Source: Thelephora terrestris | Taxonomy: Eukaryota; Basidiomycota; Agaricomycetes; Thelephorales; Thelephoraceae | Direction of reading: 5' to 3' | Assembly: GCA_015956445.1 (NCBI GenBank) | Contig: WIUZ02000002.1 | Coordinates: forward strand, 1,302,001 to 1,366,000 | Length of the DNA: 64,000 nt | Shown here: piece by piece, positions 1 through 11,040 of the stretch | Layout of the letters: each line of letters begins with the position of its first letter | Numbering within the stretch: position 1 is the stretch's first letter | Made by a program: the position numbers and the translations under genes | Notes under the pieces: model-generated | Databases searched by the model: none | What the model was told of the DNA's origin: nothing | The model's input: only the letters and a program-made list of their open reading frames with translations

Positions 1-1702
1 ACTTCTAGATCTTGGAGATTGTCACGGAAGTGGACGCCGAACGTCTCAGGGAGACGATCCCTCACTTGATGGGGTTGACCTGGGACGATGAGCTCTGGGT
101 CCGTACCATGATCGCCGAGAAGGTGATCTTCCGGATGAGGGGTAGGTTTGGAGAGTTGGAGCATCCGATCAAGAAGGAGCTCTGGTACACCCTGCAGAGG
201 GGAATCTACGATCAGGACCTGTTGGAGCACGGGGCGACTGTTCCTCGGGCCGTTCGTCATGCCACCGCCGCCACCTCATTATTGTGGTCGCTCGTTCGAG
301 AGGGGGAGAGCAAAGTAGGTTCTCCATTTGGATATTCGAGTATGACTCTCGACTAACCAAACTGCCTAGGTTGAACGATTGGAGCGTGAGGTAAAGGAGG
401 CGAAGGCAGACGTCCTACGTCTGTCGGCGGAGGGTCTTCAGATGAAGGAGACTCTGGCCGCCTTCCAGCAGGGGACGAACGAGGCGTTGGAGGCGATGGT
501 TGCCAACCATCAAGAGTTGATTGCCGGGTTGAAGGTCAGGGACAACAACATCAAGGGGGCGCTGGCCAGGAGGGATGAAAAGGTAGCTTTTCTCATCTCG
601 AAAGACGAAATGAGGAAAGCTGACACTTCTTCTAGACGGAACAGCTCGAGGACGTGGTGGCTGTGTTGACGGCGCAGGTCGCGTCCTTACAGGACAAGAC
701 CTGTAACTGCAAGGAGGGTCCAAAGTTGGTTGGTCAGGGGACTGCCGACATTCCGTTCGAGCTGGAGTACGCCGACGAGGTCGTACTCCCATCGCCTAAC
801 CCGTCGTCCTATGCGACTCCTCCGGTAGAGAACGCGGTTCCCGTCCCGACTCCGGCTCCGGCTTCTTCGTTGGCCGAGTCCGACAAGGAGAACTGTCAGC
901 GTTGCCCGCCGCAGCCGATCCGTCAGCTGGTCAAGATCGAGGATTCGGTGATGGAGGTTGACCGGGCCGAAGATGCTCCGAGGGCCATCGAGGTACGTCC
1001 GGTGACAACAGGGCAGCGTTGTAAACGCTCTCGACGCCGTGTTGCTCATCGCATGGCTCCATCGGCTAACCCATACCCGCGTCCAGTTGAATCGGATGGT
1101 GACCAGTCTGGTCGAGGTGGAGGACGAGAGTTCCGCTATCGGGTCCACCGTCCCTACCGACAGGTCGAGTCGGAGATCCAGCTTCGCCACGAGCTTCGAC
1201 TCGCAAGAGAGGATCCCACCCAGGGGTGTGACGAGGGAGACGGAGGGTCGCTCTTCGACTACGTCGATAGTGCTGCCGAGCAGTCACCCGGTGATGGAGA
1301 TGTGGGATCAGGTGTTCCAGAGTTCGGTGACATCTGGGAGGCTGATCGGTCCGCTCGAAGGAGTCTCTTCCTATCGGCTTGAACTAGTCGTTCAGCTGAG
1401 TGCCGAAGATGGTGACGCCATGTTCGGGGAGGTCCTTGCGAGGCGGGGCCAGCACTACGATCTCCGGGATGGACGAGTGATGATCACGAGGCCTGCCGTA
1501 GATAGAGTCGACTTTTGAGGACGTTGTATAAGCATTGTATAGCCAGTTGTTCCGTATTGCCGTGAATGTATGCGCGTTGGTGTGTTTTGAATGATGGGTG
1601 TGAAGGATAAGGAGTGTGAAGCATTCAAAACATAAGAAGTGATAAGAAGAGTTCGAAGAAAGAGCGTGTTATAAAAAGTTTAAAAATACCATGTTCCTGA
1701 CA
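1..1702. mobile_element. 3' part of a large LTR (3.3-kb LTR family), cut by the window edge
   Basis: Bases 1-1702 match 5474-7175 at roughly 93-97 percent and stop at the same terminal bases, CTGACA. Position 1702 is therefore the LTR end, and the sequence after it is unrelated to what follows the other copy. The other copy is a 3.3-kb solo LTR bounded by a target duplication, so this is the same family with its left half outside the window. It carries most of the LTR-resident gene described separately. Whether it is a solo LTR or belongs to an element to the left cannot be seen. It is a fossil copy older than the Ty3 element further right. Confidence 0.85.
7..1518 (+). CDS. LTR-resident multi-exon gene, partial copy (coiled coil plus CxC protein)
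   Basis: Open exons with clear splice borders lie at about 7-319, 375-582 and 640-1382. They encode a domain containing a DDELW motif, a Glu/Lys/Leu-rich coiled coil starting ERLEREVKEAK, then the motif CNC, then a Ser/Pro/Arg-rich tail. A second reading frame is open from 1039 to 1518 and overlaps the tail, so the true C-terminus is uncertain. The first exon lies outside the window. Against the copy at 5482 onward, the two core exons differ at 33 bases by hand count, but only two residues change. No known domain is recognised. The gene is probably antisense to the retroelement that owned the LTR, as judged from the promoter layout of the complete copy. Confidence 0.6.
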
Positions 1703-2166
1703 CTCTCGCCGCGCTGCCCGACTCCCGCCTGTTCCACTTCGGCCATCTTTTGACGTCTTGGTTCGATCCTCCATTCTGTAGCTTTCTAGTTTCCCACGAT
1801 GCCTTCATCCCTCCCTCACCCCTTCCCGCCGCCTTGTTCGTTCCTCCTGCGTTCTTGTTCTCTCTATCCGTTTCGCTCTTCGCTTTGTATGACCTCCCTA
1901 CGCCCTTCACGACCTTCACGACTCCCACTTTCTCGCGACGTTCGCTTTGTTCACCTCTCTTTCTCTCTCTTTTCATGTTCTACTTTCGACCTCTCTCTCT
2001 CTCTACCCACTATATAAGTGTCAGTAGATAGTCCTGGTTCGAATAACAAAGTGCAGTTCCCCCTTTTCCTCTGAAATTTGACTCAGCCTCGCGCTGTCTA
2101 AGCCTCAACGCTCCTTGTTCCTCGCGATCAAGTCTCTCCGAGCGCAGTGCTCAACCGCTTCTCTAG

Positions 2167-2202
<36 letters not shown>

Positions 2203-2481
2203 CTCGACTCCTCTCGACGCGAAGCGCAGTGCTTCCCGTTTCTCTACTAGTCTCGTGAGCGCAGTGCTCCTCCTTGGCCTTGAGCGCAGTGCTCAGCCCA
2301 TAATTCCTCACGACTTACGCAGTGTTCATCACCTCCACGAGTTCCTCCTCGTCTCAGGTACCTTCATTCTCTCTTGTCTCTCGCTGATAGTCTTTCTCTT
2401 AGCCATCCCTCTCGTCGCACCCTCCATCGTCGCGACATTCGTCTATTGACTCTATCTCTATCCCTACTACTCTCTCTCCTT
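1703..2481 (+). repeat. CT-rich promoter-like stretch, probable fragment of another LTR
   Basis: This stretch has no gene. It holds a TATATAAG box at 2011-2018 followed by AGTAGA. That matches the context of the promoter in the young Ty3 LTR (26259-26266, also followed by AGTAGA a few bases on). It then has a CT microsatellite (about 2166-2199) and a cluster of short palindromes (2140-2294). The look is that of an R-U5 portion of a Ty3-type LTR, but its borders are not visible. The call rests on the promoter similarity and composition only. Confidence 0.35.
2140..2294. repeat. Four copies of a 13-base palindrome
   Basis: The palindrome GAGCGCAGTGCTC occurs at 2140-2152, 2257-2269 and 2282-2294. 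A lengthened variant, GAAGCGCAGTGCTTC, lies at 2221-2235, with both arms changed so that pairing is kept. A decayed half (ACGCAGTGTT) follows near 2318. The copies lie 25 to 80 bases apart and flank a CT microsatellite. They could be hairpins in an LTR transcript or sites for a dimeric protein. Confidence 0.6.
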
Positions 2482-2492
2482 TGTCGCAAAAA
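2482..2492 (+). repeat. Left terminal inverted repeat
   Basis: TGTCGCAAAAA, the inverse of the right end. An AT-rich subterminal stretch follows to about 2690, with motifs (GATTTTTAT, AATTTTAATC) that recur near the right end. Confidence 0.55.
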
Positions 2493-2720
2493 CCCCGGAG
2501 AGATTATAATTCGATGTGACGTTAATTACATTTTTACCGATTAATGATGCCGCAAAAATCAGATTTTTATCCCACGCAGTAATTTTAATCCTTCGGTGGA
2601 TTCCGATTGCACACGGTCAATAATATTTCGGCGTCAGGATAAAGATCAGATAAATGATCGATAGATAACCTGCCCCGAGTTGACATCCACCGCTTCAGTA
2701 CCAACGACTCCCCTGCAATA

Positions 2721-5700
2721 ATGGAGGCTACGTCTCAGTGCCCCCACTGCCTTGATTTTTTCAAGCCAAGGGGTATCACGGTGCACAAAAAATCATGCCT
2801 ACAAAAAAAACAATCAGCAGAGGATCAAGCAAGATTCATGGCTGATCAACGATTGCGGAGACAAGGTAGGCGAACCGCGCACACAAGTGAATGTGTGAGT
2901 TGCTGATACACTTGTTGGTGCCCACCCAGATTCTGCACGGGTCCCGGACATCCCCGCACCGCATGAAACTGACGCCGATGCTCACATCGGGTCATCGTCG
3001 ATGGGTGTAGCCCCTGAACTCGAGAATTTGGTGGGCGTACCTTGACTAAGTTTGTTATAGGTGCTGATCCTTATCTCAATAGCCCTGTCCGCCACTCTCG
3101 CTCCCCATGATTGAGACACACAGTGATCACTGTGATCTCGATGACAGGAGTGGCTCGGGTGCCGATTCACGCAACACGAACGATGCGGGTGCCAATTTGC
3201 GTAATGCAAACGATGCGGGTGCCAGTTCACATAACATGAATGATGTGGGCGGCTTGGGCGCCAATTCGCGCGATGCAAATGATGCAAGCGGCTCGGACGG
3301 TGCCATTAAGGTTGAGTATCACCCAAACAGCAACCGTGAACCCAAGACATCCACATTTAAGGAATTCAAAAAAAAGGCCGCCAAAGCAGACAGCACACGT
3401 CTGCCAGACCCTGAACCATGGGTGCCGTTCAAGACACAGGAGGATTTTGAGTTTGCAACACTCACACAAGATGCAAGGATGTCAAAGAAGCAAGTCAACA
3501 AATTAATTGACATTTTCCAGAGATGCATTGATAAGGGGAAGGGGACCTTCACATTTTCAAGCCATAAGGAAATGAAGGACACTCTAACACTTGCTGCAGA
3601 ACGACTTCCCAAGGTCTGTTTGTGAACTCTCCTGTATTTTTCATGTTCTCTGATTGTGTTGCCAAAGTTTGAAAAGCAAACTGCCTCTGCAATCTATAAA
3701 GGAAAAACCCATGAATTCGATATTTGGGTGCGGCCAATATGGATGTGGATTGAGGATATGTTGCAGAACCAGGATCTCATTCAACACTTTGAGTGGGATG
3801 CTTGTCACGTGTCAAAGTTTGATGCAAAATCAAACTCTTGGGTTCGGGTTTATGATGAACCATGGACAGGAGACTGTCAGGGCCACTCTACCCCAACAAC
3901 TACCAGTGCACTGAGCCGACTCCGCAGAGTACTCACTAGTTCCACTAGCTTGTGAGAGAACGATCACGTCTCTATTCTTCCGGTAGGTTGTCCGAGGTCA
4001 CTACAAGTCAGGTCGAAATCCTAAAGAGAAACCCAACCTAAACCGTACGTCGTTCGGTTTAACAGACAAGGGTTTATCTCTACAACAGGATTGATGACTC
4101 CACCAGGTGATCGACTGGACGCTCGAGGTGTTCTATAAGTTGAACGCTGGGGTTCTATAGTTACGAGGCGCAGTTGATGCGCAGAGCGGGAGGGAGAGCA
4201 GATGGGGGATGTCTTGGATCAAACAAGAAACTCTGACTTGTCCTTAACTGCAACTGGGCTGAGAAGGGCAGAGGATTTCCTGAGGTAACAAAACTAAGGT
4301 ACTACGATACAGCCACAGTTGCTACTTATACTAAAGGAGTGGCCATGACGTCAATACCCTAATATACCCTTATCAAGTCCAGACAAAGGGAGATAAGGAG
4401 TGTGTGAACGCTAAGTAAGGGAAGCGAGCAAATATGACGCGTGGGAAGATAAAGGACAAAGGGCCTTACTAGCGTGTGAAGGATTGCATAAAAGATAAGG
4501 AATATCCGCATGAAACATAGGGGTAAAGATAACACTAGTCCTAAAAGAAAAAGGGGCATGGGGTCATGAAAGTTCGTACCTGGGGATCACACCCAAGGGC
4601 TAGGTGAGAATCTTCTTGGATGCTTCCTTTGGAGAGGCCAAAGATAGAGACCATGCAGCATCCCTTGTTGTCTGTAGGCGGTAACAGCATCACGGACTAG
4701 TGGCAACCTTATCTTGCGTCCGAACATGAGGAGCGAGGGCCTAGACTCATGGGACATAAGGGATTACAGATTCGCCGGCGTTTCACGCTAACGGTTACTC
4801 CACGTTCGCTTGGCTAACCAGAAAGAGTCTAAGGCACTCCTTCCGAATAACGGCGATTCCTTCCTCCGAGTAGGAGACTGTGATGTGACTGTCCACGTGT
4901 GTGATCAGGGTCCAGGGTTGATCGTAATCGTAAAGTCATGAGGGGTCGTAAAAGGGGTTCGTGATGTCGTAAAGGGGTCATCAGGGTCTTGAGACCTATT
5001 TTTAGTGTGCGCGCGTTCTAGGCGTTCCGGAACGAAGTTCTTCCAAGGCCGTCCCGCGGGCCGAGGTGTCAGCTTGATATAGTAAGCCAACGATGATGGT
5101 ACAGTGGCGGAAGTTGATGTGACCCGGACCAATGAGGTTCGTCGAGGTAGGTCACGTGAAGGATCACCGATCTAGGCTATAAGAAGGACGTCTTCTTGGA
5201 GCCATCCTTGATCAGCAACACCAGCAACTTCCCCATCATCTCACCAAAACATGTCTTTCCCCAACAACCATACCTACAAAGTCGCCAACGGCATCTCCAC
5301 CATCTCCCGTATCGACCGTCGTGCCGCCGCCCGCAAGTCCTACGCCTGTGCAGCGGGAACTCCCTATACCACGGATGATCAGGTATGGGGGAGAGCTAGA
5401 GCTTCTTGTATTAGCGCTAACTCCTTCCTCTAGGTACCGGTCGTACAGCATCGGCTTTAGGCGTTATGCTGACGGTTTGTAGATTTTGGAGGTCGTCACG
5501 GAAGTGGATGCCGAACGTCTCAGGGAGACGATCCCTCACTTGATGGGATTGACCTGGGACGACGAGCTCTGGGTTCGTACGATGATCGCCGAGAAGGTGA
5601 TCTTCCGGATGAGGGGTAGATTCGGGGAGTTGGAGCATCCGATCAAGAAGGAGCTCTGGTACACCCTGCAGAGGGGGATCTACGATCAGGACCTATTGGA

Positions 5701-8700
5701 GCACGGGGCAACCGTTCCTCGGGCCGTCCGTCATGCCACTGCCGCTACCTCGCTGTTGTGGTCGCTCGTTCGGGAGGGGGAGAATAAAGTAGGTTCTCCG
5801 TTTGGATATTCGAGTATGACTCTCGACTAACCAAACTGCCTAGGTTGAACGTTTGGAGCGTGAGGTGAAAGAGGCAAAAGCAGACGTCCTACGTCTGTCG
5901 GCGGAGGGTCTTCAGATGAAGGAGACTCTGGCCGCCTTCCAGCAGGGGACGAACGAGGCATTGGAGGCGATGGTTGCCAACCATCAAGAGTTGATCGCCG
6001 GGCTGAAGGTCAGGGACAACAACATCAAGGGGGCGTTGGCCAGGAGGGATGAAAAGGTAATGCCGCTTTCATCATTTGCTTAGAATGATGGAAGCTGACA
6101 TTTCCTAGACCGAAGAACTCGAGGATGTGGTGGCCGTGTTGACAGCGCAGGTCGCGTCCTTGCAGGATAAGACCTGCAACTGCAAGGAGGGTCCGAAGTT
6201 GGTTGGTCAAGGGACTGCCGACGTTCCGTTCGAGCTGGAGTACGCCGACGAGGTGGTACTCCCATCGCCTAACCCGTCGTCCTATGCGACACCTCCGGTA
6301 GAGAACGCGGTTCCCGTCCCGACTCCGGCTCCGGCTTCTACGTTGGCCGAGTCCGACAAGGAGAACTGTCAGCGTTGTCCTCTGCAGCCGATCAGTCAGC
6401 TGGTGAAGATCGAGGATGAGGTCATGGACGTCGACCGTGCCGAGGATGTTCCGAGGGCCATTGAGGTACGTCCGGTGATCAAGGGGCAGCGTTGTAAACG
6501 CTCTCGACGCCGCCTTGCTCATCGTATGGTCCCTTCGGCTAACCCGTATCCGCGTCCAGTTGAGTCGGATGGTGACCAGTCTGGTCGAGATGGGGGACGA
6601 GAGTTCCGCTATCGGGTCCACCGTCCCTACCGACAGGTCGAGTCGGAGATCCAGCTTCGCCACGAGCTTCGACTCGCAAGAGAGGATCCCACCCAGGGGT
6701 GTGACGAGGGAGACGGAGGGTCGCTCGCCGACTACGTCGATAGTGCTGTCGAACAGTCACCCGGTGATGGAGATGTGGGACCAAGTGTTCCAGAGTTCAG
6801 TGACATCTGGGAGGCTGATCGGTCCGCTCGAAGGCATCTCTTCCTATCGGCTTGAACTAGTCGTTCAGCTGAGTGCCGAAGATGGTGACGCCATGTTCGG
6901 GGAGGTCCTTGCGAGGAGGGGCCAGCACTACGATCTCCGGGATGGACGCTTGATGACCATGAGGCCTGCCGTAGATAGAGTCGACTTTTGAGGACGTTGT
7001 ATAAGCCTTGTATAGCCAGTTGTTCCGTATTGCCGTGAATGTATGCGCGTTTGTGTGTTTTGAATGATGGGTGTGAAGGATAAGGAATGTGAAGCATTCA
7101 AGACATAAGAAGTGGTAAGAAGAGTTCGAAGAAAGAGTGTGTTATAAAAAGTTTAAAAATACCATGTTCCTGACAGAGACCAGTTCTGGAATATTCAGGT
7201 ATGTGATAACCATGTTTTATTATTCGCTGTGTTGTTGACATGTGGGTGAAAAGTCAAACCTTCCCCAGGGAGCAAAGCCACTGGTGCTCAGCTTATATGC
7301 AGACAAATCAAAGCTGTCATCATTTGGCACCAAGAAGGGTTATCCAGTGATTGCACGGTGTGCTAATCTTCCAGTTGAGATACGGAATGGAAAGGGACTT
7401 GGAGGGGGTCGTGTTGTTGGGTGGCTGCCAGTTGTATGTTTCAATCTCTGTTGCTGGTCTCATGTCGTCACTTGTCTGACAATGCATTCAAGGTTGATGA
7501 AGATGCAGCTGAGTCCAGAAAACCCAACTATGTCAACTTCAAACGTGTTATTTGGCATGACTCATTCCGCAAGTTGCTCGCATCAATCCAGGAACTCTCC
7601 AAGATTGGCTATCACATTGAATGTGCAGATAGCATCACCCGTCATGTATATCCAACCATCCTTATACTTTCAGCTGATTATGAAGAACAGTAAGGCTGAT
7701 ATTACACTCCTTGCAACTGAATCTGACACCATTTCAGATGTATTATGGCTCTTATCCAGGGTACAACCTGTGATTTTCCCTGTTCTATATGCCTTGCACC
7801 AAAGAAGGAGATGTGTCAGGGTACAGTCTATGCACTTAGGACTACCCAAAGTATGAAGAAAGTCTATGATGATGCCTTCGGCATGAGGACAGTTGCTGAA
7901 AGGGAGAAGTCCCTCCAGGGTTATGGCCTTCGGGGAACTCCGGTACGTGCAAAGTGACTTGGACAAATGCGCTCACACCAGAAACCTGGCTTGATAGAAT
8001 GTCTTTTGGGAACTTGATAGTTCAGACCCATACCTGGCTCTCTCATTTGACCGATTACACACATCTCACCTCGGTCTGTTCAAAGACCACATCTGGGGAG
8101 TCTTAAAGGAAAATGTTGAAGAAGCTGGCCGACAAGCAATCAGAGATGTTGATAAGAGGTGAGGACAATCTTCCTTTATGATGTCTGTTGTATATGAGAT
8201 TTGATATTAATCCTTTTTAAGGGCTTCCAGATTTCCACGGTGGAGTGGACTTTGTCACTTTTCGAGTGTCATGTCCATTGGATTCAGTGATGGATCAAAG
8301 TTTGAGGATCTCTCAAAGGCACAAGACATCCTCATTCCTGCTGATACACTGACTGATGATGATGTGTACAGATTTCTGTCTTTATTCTTCATGATGTTTT
8401 TGAAGAAAAAACACCAGGCTACCTTCTATTGAAGGTCCTTCGATGCTATATTGAGATAGACATCTATGCAAGCTTTCAAGTTCATACCAATGAAACCATT
8501 GAAAAAGGCCGACTGCAAGTTGAACACTTTTACAAACTCCTGGAAGTAAGTGTTCCTTTCTTTGTTTGATCTTCAGCAAAGCTTATGGTGATAGGCATAC
8601 ATGAAACTTGAAGAATCGAATCATGACAGTGAAGATCCCTCCCTCAAGCAATGGGATTTTCCAAAAGTGCACTTTCTAGCCCACCTTTTTAATGACATCA

Positions 8701-9901
8701 TCGCAAAAGGTGTTACCAGGAACTACAATACTAAGATCAGTGAAAGTTTCCATGGACCCTTCAGGTGGAATTATTTGTTAGTCACTAACTTCAGGAATGT
8801 TGATGAACAGGTAGGCTTATTAAATTGCAAATAGAGATTAGCACTAACTCTAAAGCAGCTTCTTGATCGTGATCACCTCGACTATATCATTACCTTCATC
8901 CAGACAAAAATCGATCTCCTAAATGAGGCAAAAAAATCTAGTGGTACAGCTGAAACCACCGGGTTGCAGTCCCTCACTCCTGGATCAAGTAACCATATAC
9001 AGCTTGGCTCTCCAAAGGAGGTGAAATCAAAGGATGGAACACCAAGGGATGGGCCACCAAAGTATGACACAACTGTGGCAGCATTTGCAGATGAGTTACC
9101 AGGATTAAACGGGCCTAGTGGATTTCGGAACATGTTGGAGGAATTCTTGAATTCATTCTACGAAGAACATCAACTTCATCGCGAATCCTATTTGCATGTG
9201 CGGGGTGATCAACAGGTAATGTCCAGATTATCCTTGTTGAGAATGGGTCACTTATGGGCATTCGGTAGATTACAGAGTTTCAATACTTGCTAGTCAACTA
9301 TGAAAACATGGTTGATTGGAAACTCAGTACCGATCGCCTCCGCTGCAATGAATCATTTCATGGTGCCAAATGATATGACCATGTTCTTGTCAAGTCAAAG
9401 GATTCCCACTTCTTTGCACGTCTTCTTCACCTCTTCAAGTTCACAGTACATGATCAAACACATGCTCTTGCATTTGTTGAGTCATACTGTAGACCTCCTG
9501 GCCGCTTACGACGCAAGGACAAAGATCTTGGTCTCTATCGTCTTCAGTTGAAGGCAAGAAGATATGAGATCATATCCTTAGAATCAGTTGTCCGTGGAGC
9601 ATTACTTGTGCCAGAATCTGAAGATTCTGGAGAATACTTTGTTGTTGATACTATTGATGCTGATATGTTTCTGCAGATGAAGAGCTTACTTTTGTAGTAG
9701 AGAGCTTTCCTCATAGAAAAGGTCATCACGATGTATACCAATTGTTGAGAACACTTTCAAAGATGCTGAACTGATTATCAGGCTTCCTGAAATTGATTGG
9801 GTTGATTCTGTGGGGCAAGATGTGAGTCCAGCTGGGAACAAGAATGTGAAGGGGTTCTTGATGAAGTTGAGAAGTAGAGTGGTGAATAATCAGTGTTGGT
9901 G
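2721..9901 (+). CDS. Plavaka transposase gene, many exons, split by a solo LTR
   Basis: The product starts with a zinc-finger-like motif (CPHCLDFF...HKKSC, residues 7-26), as in Plavaka transposases. Later exons carry the family's conserved blocks: LSLYADKSKLSSFGTKKGYP (about 7290), GGRVVGWLP (7405), FKRVIWHDSF (7538), ILSADYEEQ (7668), ALSFDRLHT (8036), WDFPKVHFLAHLF (8652), ESFHGP (8742) and YFVVDTIDADMF (9639). Introns of 50-70 bases have standard borders, for example after 2865 and 3612. The exon reading EPWTGD is interrupted by the LTR at 3875-7175, and coding resumes directly after the duplicated GAGAC. The function is cut-and-paste transposition. The LTR makes normal expression doubtful. 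Exon borders are approximate, and the last exon ends near 9901. Confidence 0.75.
3875..7175 (-). mobile_element. Solo LTR, 3.3 kb, inserted in the transposase gene
   Basis: The element starts TGTCAG and ends CTGACA. The 5-base target duplication GAGAC lies at 3870-3874 and 7176-7180. No internal retroelement region is present, so it is a solo LTR left by recombination. A TATAAG box on the minus strand (4325-4330) sits about 430 bases from the 3875 end, as the promoter does in the young Ty3 LTR. The parent element therefore probably read on the minus strand. A separate gene with its own TATAAG (5178-5183) faces the other way. The LTR is about 5-7 percent diverged from the copy at 1-1702, so the insertion is not recent. 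Confidence 0.9.
5251..6991 (+). CDS. LTR-resident multi-exon gene, complete copy (coiled coil plus CxC protein)
   Basis: A TATAAG box at 5178-5183 precedes an ATG at 5251. Exons lie at about 5251-5381, 5481-5789, 5846-6055 and 6112-6855, with standard intron borders. Exon 1 encodes a short region ending KSYACAAGTPY. Exon 2 has the DDELW domain and exon 3 a coiled coil. Exon 4 has the CNC motif followed by a Pro/Ser/Arg-rich tail. A second frame is open at 6515-6991 across the tail. The gene is divergent from, and antisense to, the retroelement promoter in this LTR. It is related along its length to the minus-strand gene in the 2.9-kb LTRs. The function is unknown, and the layout suggests a nuclear regulator or a gag-like accessory protein. 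Confidence 0.6.
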
Positions 9902-10100
9902 ACATGTTCTTGGTGGATCTTGGATACTTTCTCTCTTTTCTCAGTTTTTTCTTCTCCCCTCTACTCTCCCACCTCTTCTCTCTATATGATCTATATGATC
10001 CCCAACTCCAAACAGGGAGAGGGTCTATCTGTGATGAAACGCACCCACCTCCCATGTGGACGGTCTTGACTGTTGCACATCATTTTTTTTTTCCGTTCAA
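9902..10100. other. Transposase 3' flank, no gene
   Basis: A pyrimidine-rich stretch after the transposase stop with a T-tract near 10084. No coding sequence is supported. Confidence 0.4.
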
Positions 10101-10594
10101 TATTGTACCCTGATAGTTTTTTTTTGTATTTTAGGAGGGAAACCACATGTTCTGAATTGATTCCCAAATTTTCAGACCTTAGCAATAAGGGGATAAGTCC
10201 ACAAGAGCATGGATCTGCCATGCTCTGAGCCATCAGCCACTGATTGATCATGTCACATGACGTATTTAAATACTGTACCCTGATAGCTTTTTTTTGTATT
10301 TTAGGAGAGAAACCACATATTCTGGGTTGATTCCCAAATTTTTAGGCCTTAGCAATAAGGGGATAAGTCCACAAGAGCATGGGTCTGCCATGCCCTCAGC
10401 CACCAGCCATGTCACATGACTTAATTAAATACTGTAGCCTGATAGCTTTTTTTTGTATTTTAGGAGGGAAACCACATGCCCTGAATTCATTCCCAAATTT
10501 TCAGACCTTAGCAATAAGGGGATAAGTCCACAAGAGCATGGGTCTGCCATGCCTCAGCCACCACCCACTAATCGATCATGTGACATGATCTATC
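10101..10594. repeat. Three tandem copies of a 160-170 base unit
   Basis: Units start at 10101, 10271 and 10430. Each opens TA(C/T)TGTA(C/G)CCTGATAG, then a T-run, then a constant core (AGCAATAAGGGGATAAG, CACAAGAGCATG), and ends around GATCATGT(C/G)ACATGA. They differ by scattered substitutions and short indels. They lie between the two genes of the Plavaka element. They may be internal repeats of that element or satellite-like sequence. Confidence 0.85.
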
Positions 10595-11020
10595 CTTATC
10601 AGATGTTACAGGACAATCTCGTAGGCAAATCAGAATGGTGTTTTCCCTTTTCTTTTCCCTCTCGTCCTTTCTACACTATATATGTCATCAAATAACTGAC
10701 TGTGTGTGTACGCTGACCCCTTTGTACATAACAAATCTGAATCTTCAAGAGGAGATTTTATTAGTAAAGGTCAGAGCACAATCTGACTGATTAAGTGGTT
10801 AAGCGGATGACTGGGAAACAATACAGATTACGAATTATGTGCTCATACCCCCTGTTCTCCATCGAAGATTTTTAAGGATCCTGATGGTGTGAGCTGGAAA
10901 ACAAGCGTGCTGGAAAATCGTCTAAGTAATAGACAAGATAAGAGATCCCAGTGAGTGCGAGTAGGAGCAACACTGAGGGGAAAAGCGGGCGAACTGCGAG
11001 GTATTCACCAAGCAGGAAGC
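10595..11020. other. No gene seen
   Basis: A non-coding stretch of the Plavaka element up to the LTR insertion site. Its last five bases, GAAGC, are the left target duplication. Confidence 0.5.
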
Positions 11021-11040
11021 TGTCAGGGTTGAAGGCCTGC

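Noticed and set aside
1750-2031. Overlapping Pro/Ser/Phe-rich ORFs as small genes
   Set aside because: They are products of CT-rich promoter-like sequence, open in several frames, with no codon signal.
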